A stretch of 64,000 nt of DNA from Blepharisma japonicum. Taxonomy: Eukaryota > Ciliophora > Heterotrichea > Heterotrichida > Blepharismidae. The notes under the pieces were generated by a model. It was not told the DNA's origin. It worked only from the letters and a program-made list of their open reading frames with translations, and did not search any database. Made by a program: the position numbers and the translations under genes. Shown piece by piece: positions 10,979-21,188 of this stretch (its first letter is position 1; every line of letters starts with the position of its first letter). The stretch is taken from contig CATKHK010000006.1 in NCBI GenBank assembly GCA_949751835.1, positions 620,001 to 684,000 on the forward strand, in the 5' to 3' direction.

Positions 10979-13900
10979 ATGTCTTTTACAGTATCATTAT
11001 TTATTTTGATTTTTTCATCAGAAAATATACTTTATTTGGCCAGTGCCAAAATTTTTGAATATCAACTTCACAAAGGTATTGGCCAAATTCTTGACGATAT
11101 CAGTGGAAATTATAACCACTGTGTAAATGGCCTCACAGCTGAGCTTGAAGCTACAGATATAACTTGGACTACCAGAGGAGCTTATTTTTCTAGCACTACT
11201 TTACTAACCCCTCCTCAAAATTCAGTAGTTCAAAATCCCTTATCTTATCTTTTTCTCATTTTTCAAGCTGTATTCAATAATTGTTTCTAGTTTGAATATC
11301 TGATCTGAGGTTGATCTCCCAATAACAAATCCAGCTTGTGACGTGTGCATGATCTTTTGGTTCTTGTTTCTTCAGTCAGCCTTGTTGCCAGTATTTTGTC
11401 CAATATCTTGTAAACCGAGTTTAGCAGTGTGATCGGCCGATAATCTTCGGGTGTCCTTTTCCCTTTCTTCTTAGGTAGCAGAACCACCAACGCCTCCTTC
11501 ATTTCCATAGGGAGCCTCTTCTCTACTCAAATTTGTTGTATCAACCTGCAATAAATATCTACCAGAGCTTCTCCTCCATACTTAATTAATTCAGCAGGGA
11601 CTCCGTCCGGGCCCGTAGTTTTGTTATTTCCCAATGCTTTTATGGCTTGAACTATTTCCTCCTTCGATGGCGTTAAGGGTAACTCTTCTTCCAGTTCCAT
11701 CCTTATTACAAGATCTGTATATTGTGTCTGCCATCACATCACCAAGTCTTCTTCGTCTTTACCACTAAACTTCACAATATTGGTTCTCTTCTGCCTCTTC
11801 ACTTTATTATATAATCCTCACATATCAGTTCTGCCCAGTATTGCATTCTCTATTTCACGTTCTCTTCAAGTAATTGCTTCACTTCTTTTCTTTTCCCTCT
11901 TAAACTCCTTCATCACCAGTCTATACTTAGTCATAAGCTCATTGTAATCTGCTTTGCTTACTTTCAGGGCGTTCAGTGCTCTTCATCTGTATCTTCGAGC
12001 TCTTCTGAGCTCAGCAAGGGCATCACCACTTATGTAGCTTCTGCCACCGTCCCGTACCCCCAATACCATTTCCGCCGCATATAGTACAATCCGGTTAATT
12101 GCCTGATAATTCAGTTCAATGCTGGCACCCATTTCCAACCTCTGAATCTCCCCTTTTATCACTTCCTGGTATAGTTTGGCATAAGTTTGGCTTTTTAGTC
12201 TGTCAATCCTGTACTTCTTGCATGGCGATTTCACTACTTCTCTCCAACCTTGCCAGATCTTTAAAACCAGTGGTAGATGGTCTGATTTCACCGGGTTGCT
12301 ATTGAGGCAGTTGAAACTTATCACTTTTCCCATTATATGTAAGTCGACAGCCACGTAGTCCAGGCAGAATGCAGATCCACTGGAGTGTAGGTGCGTAGGT
12401 GCGTTCAGATAGAGGATTTTGAGTCCTCATTCTGCACAGAATTTCATCATTTCGTCTCCATTGCTATTTGTATTCTCTGATCATCACCCCTTTATGTGGG
12501 CATTGAAATCTCCAACAACTATTAGGTATTTTCCTTTCGCCCTGTCTCATGCACAGGCTTCATTTATCCCTTCATAGAATGTTTCCACTTCCTCTTTCTC
12601 GCCTTCGACAGGTGAATAAGCCTCTATAACCACCAGGTCATTGATAATCGCTGCAATAACTCTACCTTGTGTTTAACTCATGGTCTCATGGGCATTAGGT
12701 TTTTTCTGTATAGGATCCCCACGCCTGCACTCCTCTCAGTACCTGAATTGTGATATCAGCCATGGTCCTTGAACCTGGGCAGCAGTTCGTACTCAGCGCA
12801 GTGTGTCTCAGCTACTGCCATCACGTCAACCCCATTTTCCTCTAAGAATTCCTCTAGCTGATCCTTCTTCTGCTTGATCCCGTGAGCATTGACATGTGCA
12901 ATCGTTATTATCCTGTGCTCTTTGTTTTTTGATCGCTTCATTGGTGGGTAAAATGATTTGGCTTCTTGAGCTGTCCTCTTGCCTTCATAAATTTTGTCAC
13001 AGTTGATTGTATTCCCATCCTCGATCTTCCTTTTATTATTATCTCCTATATACGGTGACTTATTAGTCTTATCCTCCTCTAATATCATTCGCCTGCCCAA
13101 TATTTCCCCCACTGACTGCATGTGCTGCTTCCTTTCCTTTCCTCTTCTTTTCTCTTCTCCTTTATGCCCTCAGCCTTGACTCTTTCCTGCCTTTTCGCCT
13201 CCATTCTAGCATGCCCTTCTTTGTTATGCCCGATCTGATTGCACTGCATACATACCAGTGTTGCTGCATGATTCAAGTAACTCTTTTTCCTTTAATTATG
13301 AGCCCCTCAGGTAGGTCAATCGCTTCTTCAATCCTCGCGAATTCCGCGTAGATTCGATATTTCGAGTTGGTGTTAAAATGCACTGTATATGTTGCATCTC
13401 CGTCCCTCAACGTGTTTTCAGACACAACTTCGACCACTTTGCAACTACTGGCTAAAGCATCGACCACGTCTTCAATCCCTACCTCTAATGGCAATGTTAC
13501 CTGGACTAGGTATCTTTGAAAGTTAAGCTCTCCATTCTTCCCTACTGGCCCCAATGGCACAATTCTCCTCTGGACTCCATGTTGGACTGATATTCTTCCT
13601 GGGTCTAGTACCTTCTTTTTCGCCGCATTGCTGGTGAAGATGACCATGGCATCGCCTGACGGCAGCTGCCTACATCTCAATATCTCTCCTGGGTCAGTGG
13701 CGTGCTCAAGTTCAAGTATTAGCGCTGAGTATAGCTCTCTTTTTCCAATCTGGTCATCTCTCTTTGCATATTTTGAGAGGTAAATCTTGATGGCATTCTC
13801 CAACAGATGGTTTTCTTGCATTTCTGGTAACGTCTCTACTGGAGCCGCATATCCGAAGAAGGTACCACTACTGCTTATTCCCAAGAACTGAAGATCTTCG

Positions 13901-16900
13901 TTCTGGGCAGACTTGAGTGCTACTGTTTTCTTCCTCATTTGGCCCAAAATAATGAAAGTCAAAATCCCTTATCAGTGCCTGATTCTTTTACTATTAAATT
14001 TTGAATAATGGTGATTTCAGACGGTATGATACTTTTACGTTATGATAAATCAAATAATTTATTATTTGAATTTAGAGTAACTTCAGGAATTTTAGCTTTT
14101 CAAATTCAAATTTCAGAGCTGATGGTATCAAATTTGGCCATTTCTTATGGTATTTTATATTTAGACCAGTGGAATTATATTGCAGGTGTAATAGATTATT
14201 CAAAATCAGGAGGATTGAGCACAAAACAAACGTTATATGATGAAAATAATTATTCAACGGCTACTTGCAGTGGACAGTATAAAGAAGCAGCTAATTCTAT
14301 AATGAGCATAGGCTGTGACTCTACTTTTAGCAATGGATTTATAGGATACATTTATGAAATTTCTTTATCCTATACTAGTGAAACTCTAGCTAATATTTTA
14401 TTAGATTTTTCCACATCATGCACCGGCAGCTGTTTATACTGCCCAATTTCCTCCTTAGCTTGCATATCTACATGTGCTAATCCTCAATACCCAGACAGTT
14501 GCAATTCTGCTTGTCCTTGTGAAAATGGTTTTAGTTGTTCAAACTCAAACGTATCCTCATGCATTACTTGCAATCTTTCTTGCCCAAAAGCCTGCTCTGG
14601 AGCATCATCGAGTGATTGTATAGATCTATCGTTGGCTTACTGCAAAGGACATCCTTATTCCCCAACTAAAAAATCCTGCCTATGAACAGTCTCCTGTCCT
14701 TTAAACTGTTACTATTGTGAAGACAATAATTTATGCATAAAATGCAATTCTGGATATGCTGTATGAATAAATAGTTGTGCAAAATGCAATAAAAATTGTG
14801 TGACATGCTCAGGGCCATCGCCTAATCAGTGCTTAACTTGTGTAGCAACAGGAATTACCCCTTCAGCGACTGGAACTTGCAGCTGTGCAGTTGGTGAGTA
14901 TCAAATTTCTTCGAGCCCATTGACTTGTGGGCTTTGCGACTCATCGTGCAGCAGTTGTGTAGGAGCGGGGTTAGGTGATTGCTTGGCTTGCTCAGATCCA
15001 GCGATTATTATTACTTCACCACCTGGCTATTGTACGTGCGGAGTATCACAATATACTGCTTCTAGCAATCCTTTGATTTGCGAAAATTGCGATTCAAGTT
15101 GTTTATCATGCACAGGACCTTTGAGTAATCAATGTATTGCTTGCAAAAATTCTACTATAACCCTTTCATCGATCCCTAATTCATGTTCTTGCCTCCCAAA
15201 TCAATCTACCTCGTCATTATCCCCTTTAACTTGTGTAGACCAATGCAGTTCAAACCAATTTATTCTCTCTCTGAATCCCTTATCTTGTGGCGACTGTTCA
15301 GCACCCTGTGCAAGCTGTATAAGCTTAGGAAATGATCAATGCTTATCTTGTGTAGACTCTTCAATAACACCTAACACTTTACCAGGGTCATGCTTATGCA
15401 ATTCGTCACAATATATAATCAAAAAATCACCACTTTTGTGTGGAAATTGTGATAGTTCATGCTTAACTTGCTCAGGACCATTGAGCACCGATTGCATTGC
15501 TTGTCGAAATAATTCTATCACTTTATCATCTTTTCCAAGCTCCTGCAGCTGCAGTTCAAGCCAATATATAATTTCTTTAAACCCACTTACATGTGGATTT
15601 TGCCATTCATCTTGTCTCAGTTGTACCGGGCCCTATTCTTATGATTGTTTACTATGCAAAGATATAGAAATTACATTAAATAATATTCCTGGGTCATGCA
15701 CATGCAAGAGTGATCAATATATAATACAGAAAGCTCCTTTATTATGTGGGAAATGTGATGATAATTGTAGCATCTGCACTGGCTCGACTAATAATGATTG
15801 CATAAAATGCACGAATTTTTCGATAACTCCAGCAAGTATCCCAGGATCTTGTGCATGTGAGACCTCAGAGTTTGTGATTACAAATTCTCCTTTGTCTTGC
15901 GGGTCTTGCAATTATGACTGTCTCAGCTGTATAGGACCACAAGAAGACCAATGCTTGTCTTGTAAGGATTTGATAGTAATTCAAGAAACACCTGGACGAT
16001 GCTCATGCTCAAAATCTGAATATCTTATAGATAGTTCTCCTTTGAGTTGTGGAAAATGTGATCCATCTTGTTTTTCTTGCATTGGGCCTGCTCCTAATCA
16101 ATGTACATCATGCACGAATCAATCTATTACCCCTTCATCACCTATTGGATACTGCAATTGCCTCCCATCTCAATATATTATGTCATCATCTCCTCTTATT
16201 TGTGGAGACTGCAATATAAACTGTTCATCATGCTCAGCTCCTGATAAATGCTTATCTTGCAAGAATAGCACAATTTCGCCAAATTCTGAAGGAAATTGTA
16301 ATTGTAAAGATAGTGAATATATTATTTCACTTTCTCCTTTAATGTGTGGATCTTGTGATTCAAGATGTGAAACTTGTATTGGCCCTTGAAACCATGATTG
16401 TTTGACATGCAAAAATTCAAGTATAAGCTTAAATAAAGCTCCTTCATCATGCAGAACTGCAGCAGAAACTAATGAAAATTCATTAAATGAACTATCATCT
16501 AAAGGAGGCGCTTATGTATCAGCAGGAGTAGTTTTCTCTGGATTTGCATTATCATTACTTACAGGAAAAACTGGATTTTTGTGGACTTATCTAAATATTA
16601 TACAAATTTTGGCTTTTATTCCTTTACAAAATATTGATATACCAGACTGTCTTTTTCATTTTTGGAAAGCGTTTCTTTCTTATGTTTTCCTTCCAAATTT
16701 TGGAAAAATTATATATGGAAAAAGTGAAATAGAGAGGCATAGTCCTATATATAGATGACATAAATATGGATATACAAGTTCATCTTTTTTGGCGAATGGA
16801 GGTGGTATGATATTTATTATTTTTATTGTTGTTTTTATATGAGCAATAATAATTTTGATTTCTTTTTATCCTGAACCTGCACTACAGAAGAAAATGAGAT

Positions 16901-17760
16901 TAATATTGGAGAAATTTAAATTTAGTATATATATTAGGCTTTGAATGGAAATTTACATATTTCTTATGGCTGCAGCAGTAATTGGTATAAATAATTTATC
17001 AATTGATGATATTCCAATGATTTTTGACTCTATTTTTTCTATTCTTTGATTCTCTCTTGGGCTATTTTCTATTATCTATTTTTCATATATTTTATATATA
17101 AATAGACATAAAATACCGGTATTGTCCTCAAAATTTTCAAAAAAATATGGATCATTATTTGAAGAATTTTATTTTGAGGATAGCATATTTGATTTAATGT
17201 ATTATCCATGCTATTTGCTCAGAAGAATTTCTTATGTAGTAATTTTATACGATCTTTCTTCAGCTCCAGCAATTCAATGCTTGCTAAATTCTTTTCATTC
17301 ATTTATGATCACATTTTTTCTTTTGAGGTCTTGACGATTTAAAGATAAAGAATGCTGGATACTTAATATTGCTGGAGAAATTATTATATTGGTGAGCTTT
17401 ATGCTATCCGGGATTTATATGTTTGAAATTTCAGATATTGCAAATTTTATTATTCAGATCATTGTTTTTACTATTACCATTATTTACTTAATCTCAAGCT
17501 ATTTTATACTGATTTTTAAACTTTATCATTTAATTAAATTGAAGCATCTTCAAAGAAATAGAGAAATTATTCCAGAAGTACTGTCAATGAATTGCGAGTG
17601 TTGGACTCGAAGATCTACAATATGTTTGGATTCAGACAAAAATAGATTAAGTATAGTTTCATTAGATAGAAGCCCTGCTGAAATGAATAGCAATGAATTA
17701 GTAAATCATGAAATTATTTTTGGAATTGAGTGTGCTTCTCCATCAAATACAAAAATTTAA
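10979..17760 (+). CDS. Large cysteine-rich multi-pass surface protein, interrupted by a LINE insertion
   Basis: Joining 10979-11244 to 13974-17760 (dropping the element and one copy of the 15-bp repeat) gives 1351 in-frame codons with TGA as Trp. Layout: signal peptide (residues 1-25); a laminin-G/concanavalin-like domain (about 28-320) that contains the insertion point; about eleven furin-like repeats of roughly 50-58 residues, each with a CDSSC-SC-GP-NQC-C core; then a C-terminal region with several hydrophobic helices (about 900-1270) and a short cytoplasmic tail. Such Cys-rich multi-pass proteins are common in ciliates and are presumed surface receptors or channels; function is not known. 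Apart from the insertion the frame is clean, so the gene looks under selection. Confidence 0.85.
11230..11244 (+). repeat. Left 15-bp target-site duplication
   Basis: TCAAAATCCCTTATC, identical to the copy at 13959-13973. The match stops on both sides (t/g before, t/a after). It encodes part of QNPLS in the host gene. Confidence 0.93.
11287..13121 (-). CDS. LINE ORF2: AP-endonuclease and N-terminal part of reverse transcriptase (broken)
   Basis: From MQSVGEILGRR at 13121. The endonuclease begins at IITIAHVNAHG (Asn) and AVAETH (Glu), then after a frameshift near 12670 has VVGDFNAHIKGWW and, further on, SDHLPLVL (the Asp-His pair). A helical linker leads to RT: NKTTGPDGVPAEL, LLPKKKGKRTPEDYRPITLLNS, then after another frameshift QAGFVIGRSTSDQIF. 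The element ends about 25 residues later, before the catalytic Asp pair. Endonuclease plus RT would nick and copy into target DNA; this copy cannot make an active RT. Confidence 0.85.
13085..13938 (-). CDS. LINE ORF1: nucleic-acid-binding protein with zinc knuckle (frameshifted)
   Basis: Starts at MRKKTVALKS 20 nt inside the element. Residues about 80-220 form an RRM-like alternating pattern (RRIVPLGPVG to VHFNTNSKYRIYAEF). The main frame runs through TGA at 13275-13273 but the zinc knuckle is in the neighbouring frame, so one frameshift (or a programmed slip) separates them. The knuckle reads CMQCNQIGHNKEGH: spacing C-x2-C-x4-H-x4, with His where the fourth ligand is normally Cys. A basic Lys/Glu-rich tail ends at 13085, overlapping the ORF2 start. 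ORF1 of this kind binds the element RNA. Confidence 0.75.
13959..13973 (+). repeat. Right 15-bp target-site duplication
   Basis: TCAAAATCCCTTATC. The host reading frame continues from it as QNPLS-VPDSFTIKFW, so the repeat pair marks the exact ends of the inserted element. Confidence 0.93.
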
Positions 17761-17953
17761 CGTTTTTGCTTTTAGATGTTTAAAACTAAGAATCGTTATA
17801 ACTACTTATCCTATAAATTAATTAAAATCCATTGCTGTCAAGCGTATACTTTGTCATTAAATGATGACATAAAATTCTAGTTAATTAAACCATGTTTGCT
17901 TTTTAAATTTAAAAATTAATATAAAGATATTTCCTATTTGTAGGTAAATTATA

Positions 17954-19759
17954 TTAGTTAGAAGGGTGAATTATTTTCATATCTAGCTCTGCAAACTGTT
18001 TCTTTGTACTCACCTCAGTAGCTTCTTCTTCCAATATCTTTACTGTTTTATCATATAATTCCTCTGCTTCTTCCTGAGAATTTGCAATCGCTACAAAGCC
18101 AAAATTCCCAAACTCCGAAATGGTTGAAAATAAGTGAAAAATCACCCCCGTCAAATTTTCCGAGTCAAACTGCAAATCAGGATGAGAATTTATAAAATCA
18201 ATAAAGCAAGTAGGGGTTAATCCTGTGTATACATCATTCTGTATAGCGTCAGTTGCAACATAATATTTATTTTGGTCATCACAACCTACTAAAACTCCAT
18301 CCTGTGACAGTTCAGCGCTCGTTAAATACTTCGCAGTCATCATAGGATGTGATGTGCCACCCCATCTGACATTAATTTCAATAGCGTAAATCGTATAATC
18401 CTCATTTTCTTTCTTAACTACAAAATCAATTGCAAATCTCTCTCTGCATCCTTTTTCAGCCAAAACTTTGCCAATTTTAAGTGTATTTTCTATCAAAATT
18501 GTCCGATAATCCGGTTTTGCTGGGAAAATGCAGCCTTTATAAATCATCCCATCAAGCATTTGTTCATGTGTGGATAAAATCTCCACAACTCCTTTAGGAT
18601 TTATAATGGCTTGGCATGAAGGTGAGGAAATTGCGTCATCGACCCAGACTTCAACAATAACTCCATGGACTTTTACTTTTTCAACAAAACTTTCCCAGTC
18701 TTCTCCTTCACATGTGAACTCTAAATGCTGACTTAAAGCTTCCGTGATAGAAGCCTCTAAATTGTTTTTATCAAAATATTTAGTCTTAATAATTGAATTT
18801 CCTCGCCCAGAAAACCCAACATCAAGCTTTACTATAAATTGAGAAATATTATAGTTTTCTTCTGTGTAAATACTTGCGATTGTGTGAGATAATTCTTCAA
18901 TTGAATAAAGTAAGCTGCTACCTTTAGGAAAGAGCACCCCAGATCTCTCAAAAACCTCTCTGCTGCCACTTTTTGTACCCCAGTAGCTTAGTGAAGGATC
19001 ATTTGCAAATAGAGGAACTCCAAGCTCTATGGCGAGTTTTCTTTCAAGATTAGAGCTTATATAGCAACAGACATAGGCTTTTTTAGGGTCAATGAAATTT
19101 TTAATTTTTTGCAATAATTTTGGCCTCCTGAGAAGTTTGGAGGAAAGAGGTGTGAGGCAGCTATCATTGCAGCTTATTAATAAAAGTCGTTTTTTGGCTT
19201 CTTCGACAGTTATTAATGATGATTGCTCTAATAGAGCTAAATAATAATCAATAATTGACTTTTCTATTGGCATACTTGTGGCATATACCAATCTTAGCTT
19301 TGGATTAACTAAATAAAATAAATAACATAGCAGTCTTTCCTCATAATTCAGAGCCCCAGGTACTTTTTCAAGCTCAGTTCTTGGCAAAGATAGAGATGGT
19401 ACAACAATAACATCTTCAGACTCCCTTGTTCTCATGGCCCAGCTAGCTTTATGGCTCACTTCATGATTTTCCAGCAGATCTATCATAGTTGCCCTTGAAG
19501 GAGTCCTAGGAACTTTCCCATAATTTTCTTCAGGTTTTACCTCAAGTTTTGTCTCTTCAGGCTTCTTTACATTTTGCGGATTATTTCTCAGATTTTGGCT
19601 AGGTCTCCATCTGATTAAAGACCCGCAACTGAGAACAAAAAGAGCTGTGTTGAGTGATAACCACATTGTAGTTGAAACAAGCTGCAAAGCGAGTTTGCCT
19701 CCTGATTTTATGAGTGTGTAAAGATCTTGATATTGACGCGATAAATCGTTTTCTGACAT
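17954..19759 (-). CDS. ATP-grasp protein with PGM1-type C-terminal domain
   Basis: A 601-residue protein. There is a hydrophobic stretch near residues 25-48 (possible membrane anchor) and then a polar linker. Residues about 130-260 form a preATP-grasp-like domain. The ATP-grasp core has IVKLDVGFSGRGN (ATP lid, Lys and Gly-rich), VEVWVDD, and AIDFVVKK followed by YAIEINVRWGGTSHP, where Glu and Asn are the metal ligands. The last 100 residues (GVIFHLFSTISEFGNFGFVAI) resemble the C-terminal domain of PGM1, the peptide ligase of pheganomycin synthesis. Members form an amide bond between a carboxylate and an amine using ATP. The substrate here is unknown. It is single-exon with a TAA stop. Confidence 0.8.
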   Translation of the reverse strand: MSENDLSRQYQDLYTLIKSGGKLALQLVSTTMWLSLNTALFVLSCGSLIRWRPSQNLRNNPQNVKKPEETKLEVKPEENYGKVPRTPSRATMIDLLENHEVSHKASWAMRTRESEDVIVVPSLSLPRTELEKVPGALNYEERLLCYLFYLVNPKLRLVYATSMPIEKSIIDYYLALLEQSSLITVEEAKKRLLLISCNDSCLTPLSSKLLRRPKLLQKIKNFIDPKKAYVCCYISSNLERKLAIELGVPLFANDPSLSYWGTKSGSREVFERSGVLFPKGSSLLYSIEELSHTIASIYTEENYNISQFIVKLDVGFSGRGNSIIKTKYFDKNNLEASITEALSQHLEFTCEGEDWESFVEKVKVHGVIVEVWVDDAISSPSCQAIINPKGVVEILSTHEQMLDGMIYKGCIFPAKPDYRTILIENTLKIGKVLAEKGCRERFAIDFVVKKENEDYTIYAIEINVRWGGTSHPMMTAKYLTSAELSQDGVLVGCDDQNKYYVATDAIQNDVYTGLTPTCFIDFINSHPDLQFDSENLTGVIFHLFSTISEFGNFGFVAIANSQEEAEELYDKTVKILEEEATEVSTKKQFAELDMKIIHPSN

Positions 19760-19887
19760 TTTATTGATAAAGTTTGGTGAAGAAAAAAAAATATAAAGAA
19801 TTCTTATAAAAATTGAATGATTTAGGAATTAATCATATACTGTATTTATTATAGCTGGTGAATGTATTTTAAGCTTTAAATCTGAAA

Positions 19888-20004
19888 ATGGATAATAATA
19901 AATTGAAATATGAATCAGCTATCGGCAAAGATTTTAAGATCATCAGAATTCCTGAAAAAAAAATTGAGCCAGCTAAGCATGAAATTTCGAAGATTTTTGC
20001 TTAA
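19888..20004 (+). CDS. Possible 38-residue small ORF
   Basis: MDNNKLKYESAIGKDFKI to SKIFA, ending TAA, in the roughly 510-nt spacer (19760-20271) between the ATP-grasp gene and the taxilin gene. Codon pattern is gene-like but there is no support beyond that. The rest of the spacer is AT-rich and empty; another open stretch at 20029-20250 is low-complexity and not called. Confidence 0.25.
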   Translation: MDNNKLKYESAIGKDFKIIRIPEKKIEPAKHEISKIFA

Positions 20005-20271
20005 ATTTCGCACTAAGAAATAATTAAAATGGGCGAGATTAGATCTCTATTTTATTATTTTTATTATAAAGAAATTAATATGAAACTTTTAAAATTAAAT
20101 AAGGTAATTTTTAAGTTAAGAAAAAAAAATAACTTACAAAATAATATAGATATATTCTTAATAAATCTATATTTTAATTCATGTCGTTTTGATAAAATAG
20201 CCCAAAAGGATAATATTATTAAAGAAAATATCTCAATTTCTAATTTATAAGCTAAACTAAATAACTTAATA

Positions 20272-21180
20272 TTATGCCCCACTTTCCAGCGTAGATTTCA
20301 GCGTTTCTAACTTTGTTATATCTTTCATCATTGCAGCCTTAGCCTTTTCATGCTCTTGCGCTTCTCTCTGCATGCTTTGGAACGTTTCCTCAGACTCTAT
20401 CAACCTTTTCTTTACTTCTTGGCTGTCTTTTTGTATTTGCCTTAATTGTTTCGCTTTACCGTCCATATCTTTTTTAAAGTTTCCAAACTGTTCGTTACTA
20501 TTAACTAAGCTCTCCTGAAATTCTTCAAATCTAGCTTTATACTCTTCTAATTGTTTTCTCATTTCATTTTCTTCCTCAGTTGGTGGTGCTTCTAATTGCG
20601 ATTTATATTCCTCAAGCATTTTTGTTTTTGTTTCTAATTCCCCTTTGAATTTTTCATCTTGTTTTTCTACATGTTCTATCAATTCTTTTAGTTTTTCTCT
20701 CAATAGCTCATGGTATTGAAGCAATTGAACTCTTTCTTGGTTATTTTGCTCCAATTTTTGCGAAATCTCTGTTATCGAAACTTGGAAATTCTGACTGAGG
20801 GCTATTCTTTTCTGTTTTTCTTCTTCTGCAATTTTTCTGCTATCATCTATAATTTGCCGATTTTGCCCTTGCAATTCATGACAAAAATTTTCAAGCTTTT
20901 TCCTCAGCTGCTTTTCTTTTTGCAACTCATTTTTAATCCTCTCATTTTCCTCAGTTTCTGCCTCCAAGTTTTCCCTTGAGGGTAATAATTCAATTTCCCA
21001 CTTCCCAGCTTCTTGGATTTCTTTTAGTAATCTTTCTCCCAGAACTTTAATGCGCTGTACTGGATCTTGATACCCGTCTGCTAGTTTCTTTATGTCAGTT
21101 TGAGCCTTTTTCTGGAGTTTTTCTAGTTATTTCTTACTGAATTTCCTTTGGTCTTCTATGGACGCTAAATTAGGCCTCAT
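20272..21180 (-). CDS. Taxilin-family coiled-coil protein
   Basis: Removing one 15-nt intron (21123-21137) gives a 297-residue protein, almost entirely coiled coil. The stretch KLENFCHELQGQNRQI followed by FQVSITEISQKLEQ and LREKLKELIEHVE is the taxilin signature. Taxilins bind syntaxins and act in vesicle traffic. The N-terminus (MRPNLASIEDQRKF) lies in the short first exon. It is compact compared with animal taxilins (about 500 residues) but close to protist ones in the central domain. Its ATG at 21180 is only 8 nt after the stop of the PARP gene on the same strand. Confidence 0.85.
21123..21137 (-). other. 15-nt spliceosomal intron of taxilin gene
   Basis: GTAAGAAATAACTAG. Splicing joins QRKF-K-KLQKKAQ in frame; unspliced, the frame stops in the intron. 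Confidence 0.9.
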
Positions 21181-21188
21181 ATTTAATT

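Larger units (their letters stand above)
11245..13958 (-). mobile_element. APE-type non-LTR retrotransposon (LINE), 3'-truncated inside RT
   Basis: The 2714-nt element is on the minus strand, with its 5' end at 13958 and 3' end at 11245. In its own direction: a 20-nt leader, ORF1, an overlapping ORF2 with AP-endonuclease, then the first part of reverse transcriptase. The RT palm motif (YADD), the rest of RT and any tail are missing. The end falls in an A-rich stretch (GAAAAAGATAA) that matches the target GATAAG. Three frameshifts are visible (near 13275, 12670 and 11350). Base composition is visibly more GC-rich than the host genes, and codon use differs. LINEs usually lose the 5' end; a 3'-truncated copy with perfect target-site duplication suggests internal priming on the RNA. 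Confidence 0.9.

Noticed and set aside
13273-13276. Programmed frameshift in LINE ORF1
   Set aside because: The two frames overlap by a few bases at VT-W/LNH, but no slippery heptamer is evident and other frameshifts exist in this copy, so plain decay is simpler.
11230-13973. Insert as a classic internal eliminated sequence (IES) bounded by TA
   Set aside because: The 15-bp repeat does contain TA, and exact excision would restore the gene. But the insert is plainly a LINE with a target-site duplication, and no other gene in 64 kb carries an IES-like interruption. Kept only as an alternative explanation.
20029-20282. Overlapping plus (73 aa) and minus (72 aa) frames before taxilin
   Set aside because: Low-complexity Ile/Lys/Phe/Tyr composition of AT-rich spacer; no start context or domain.
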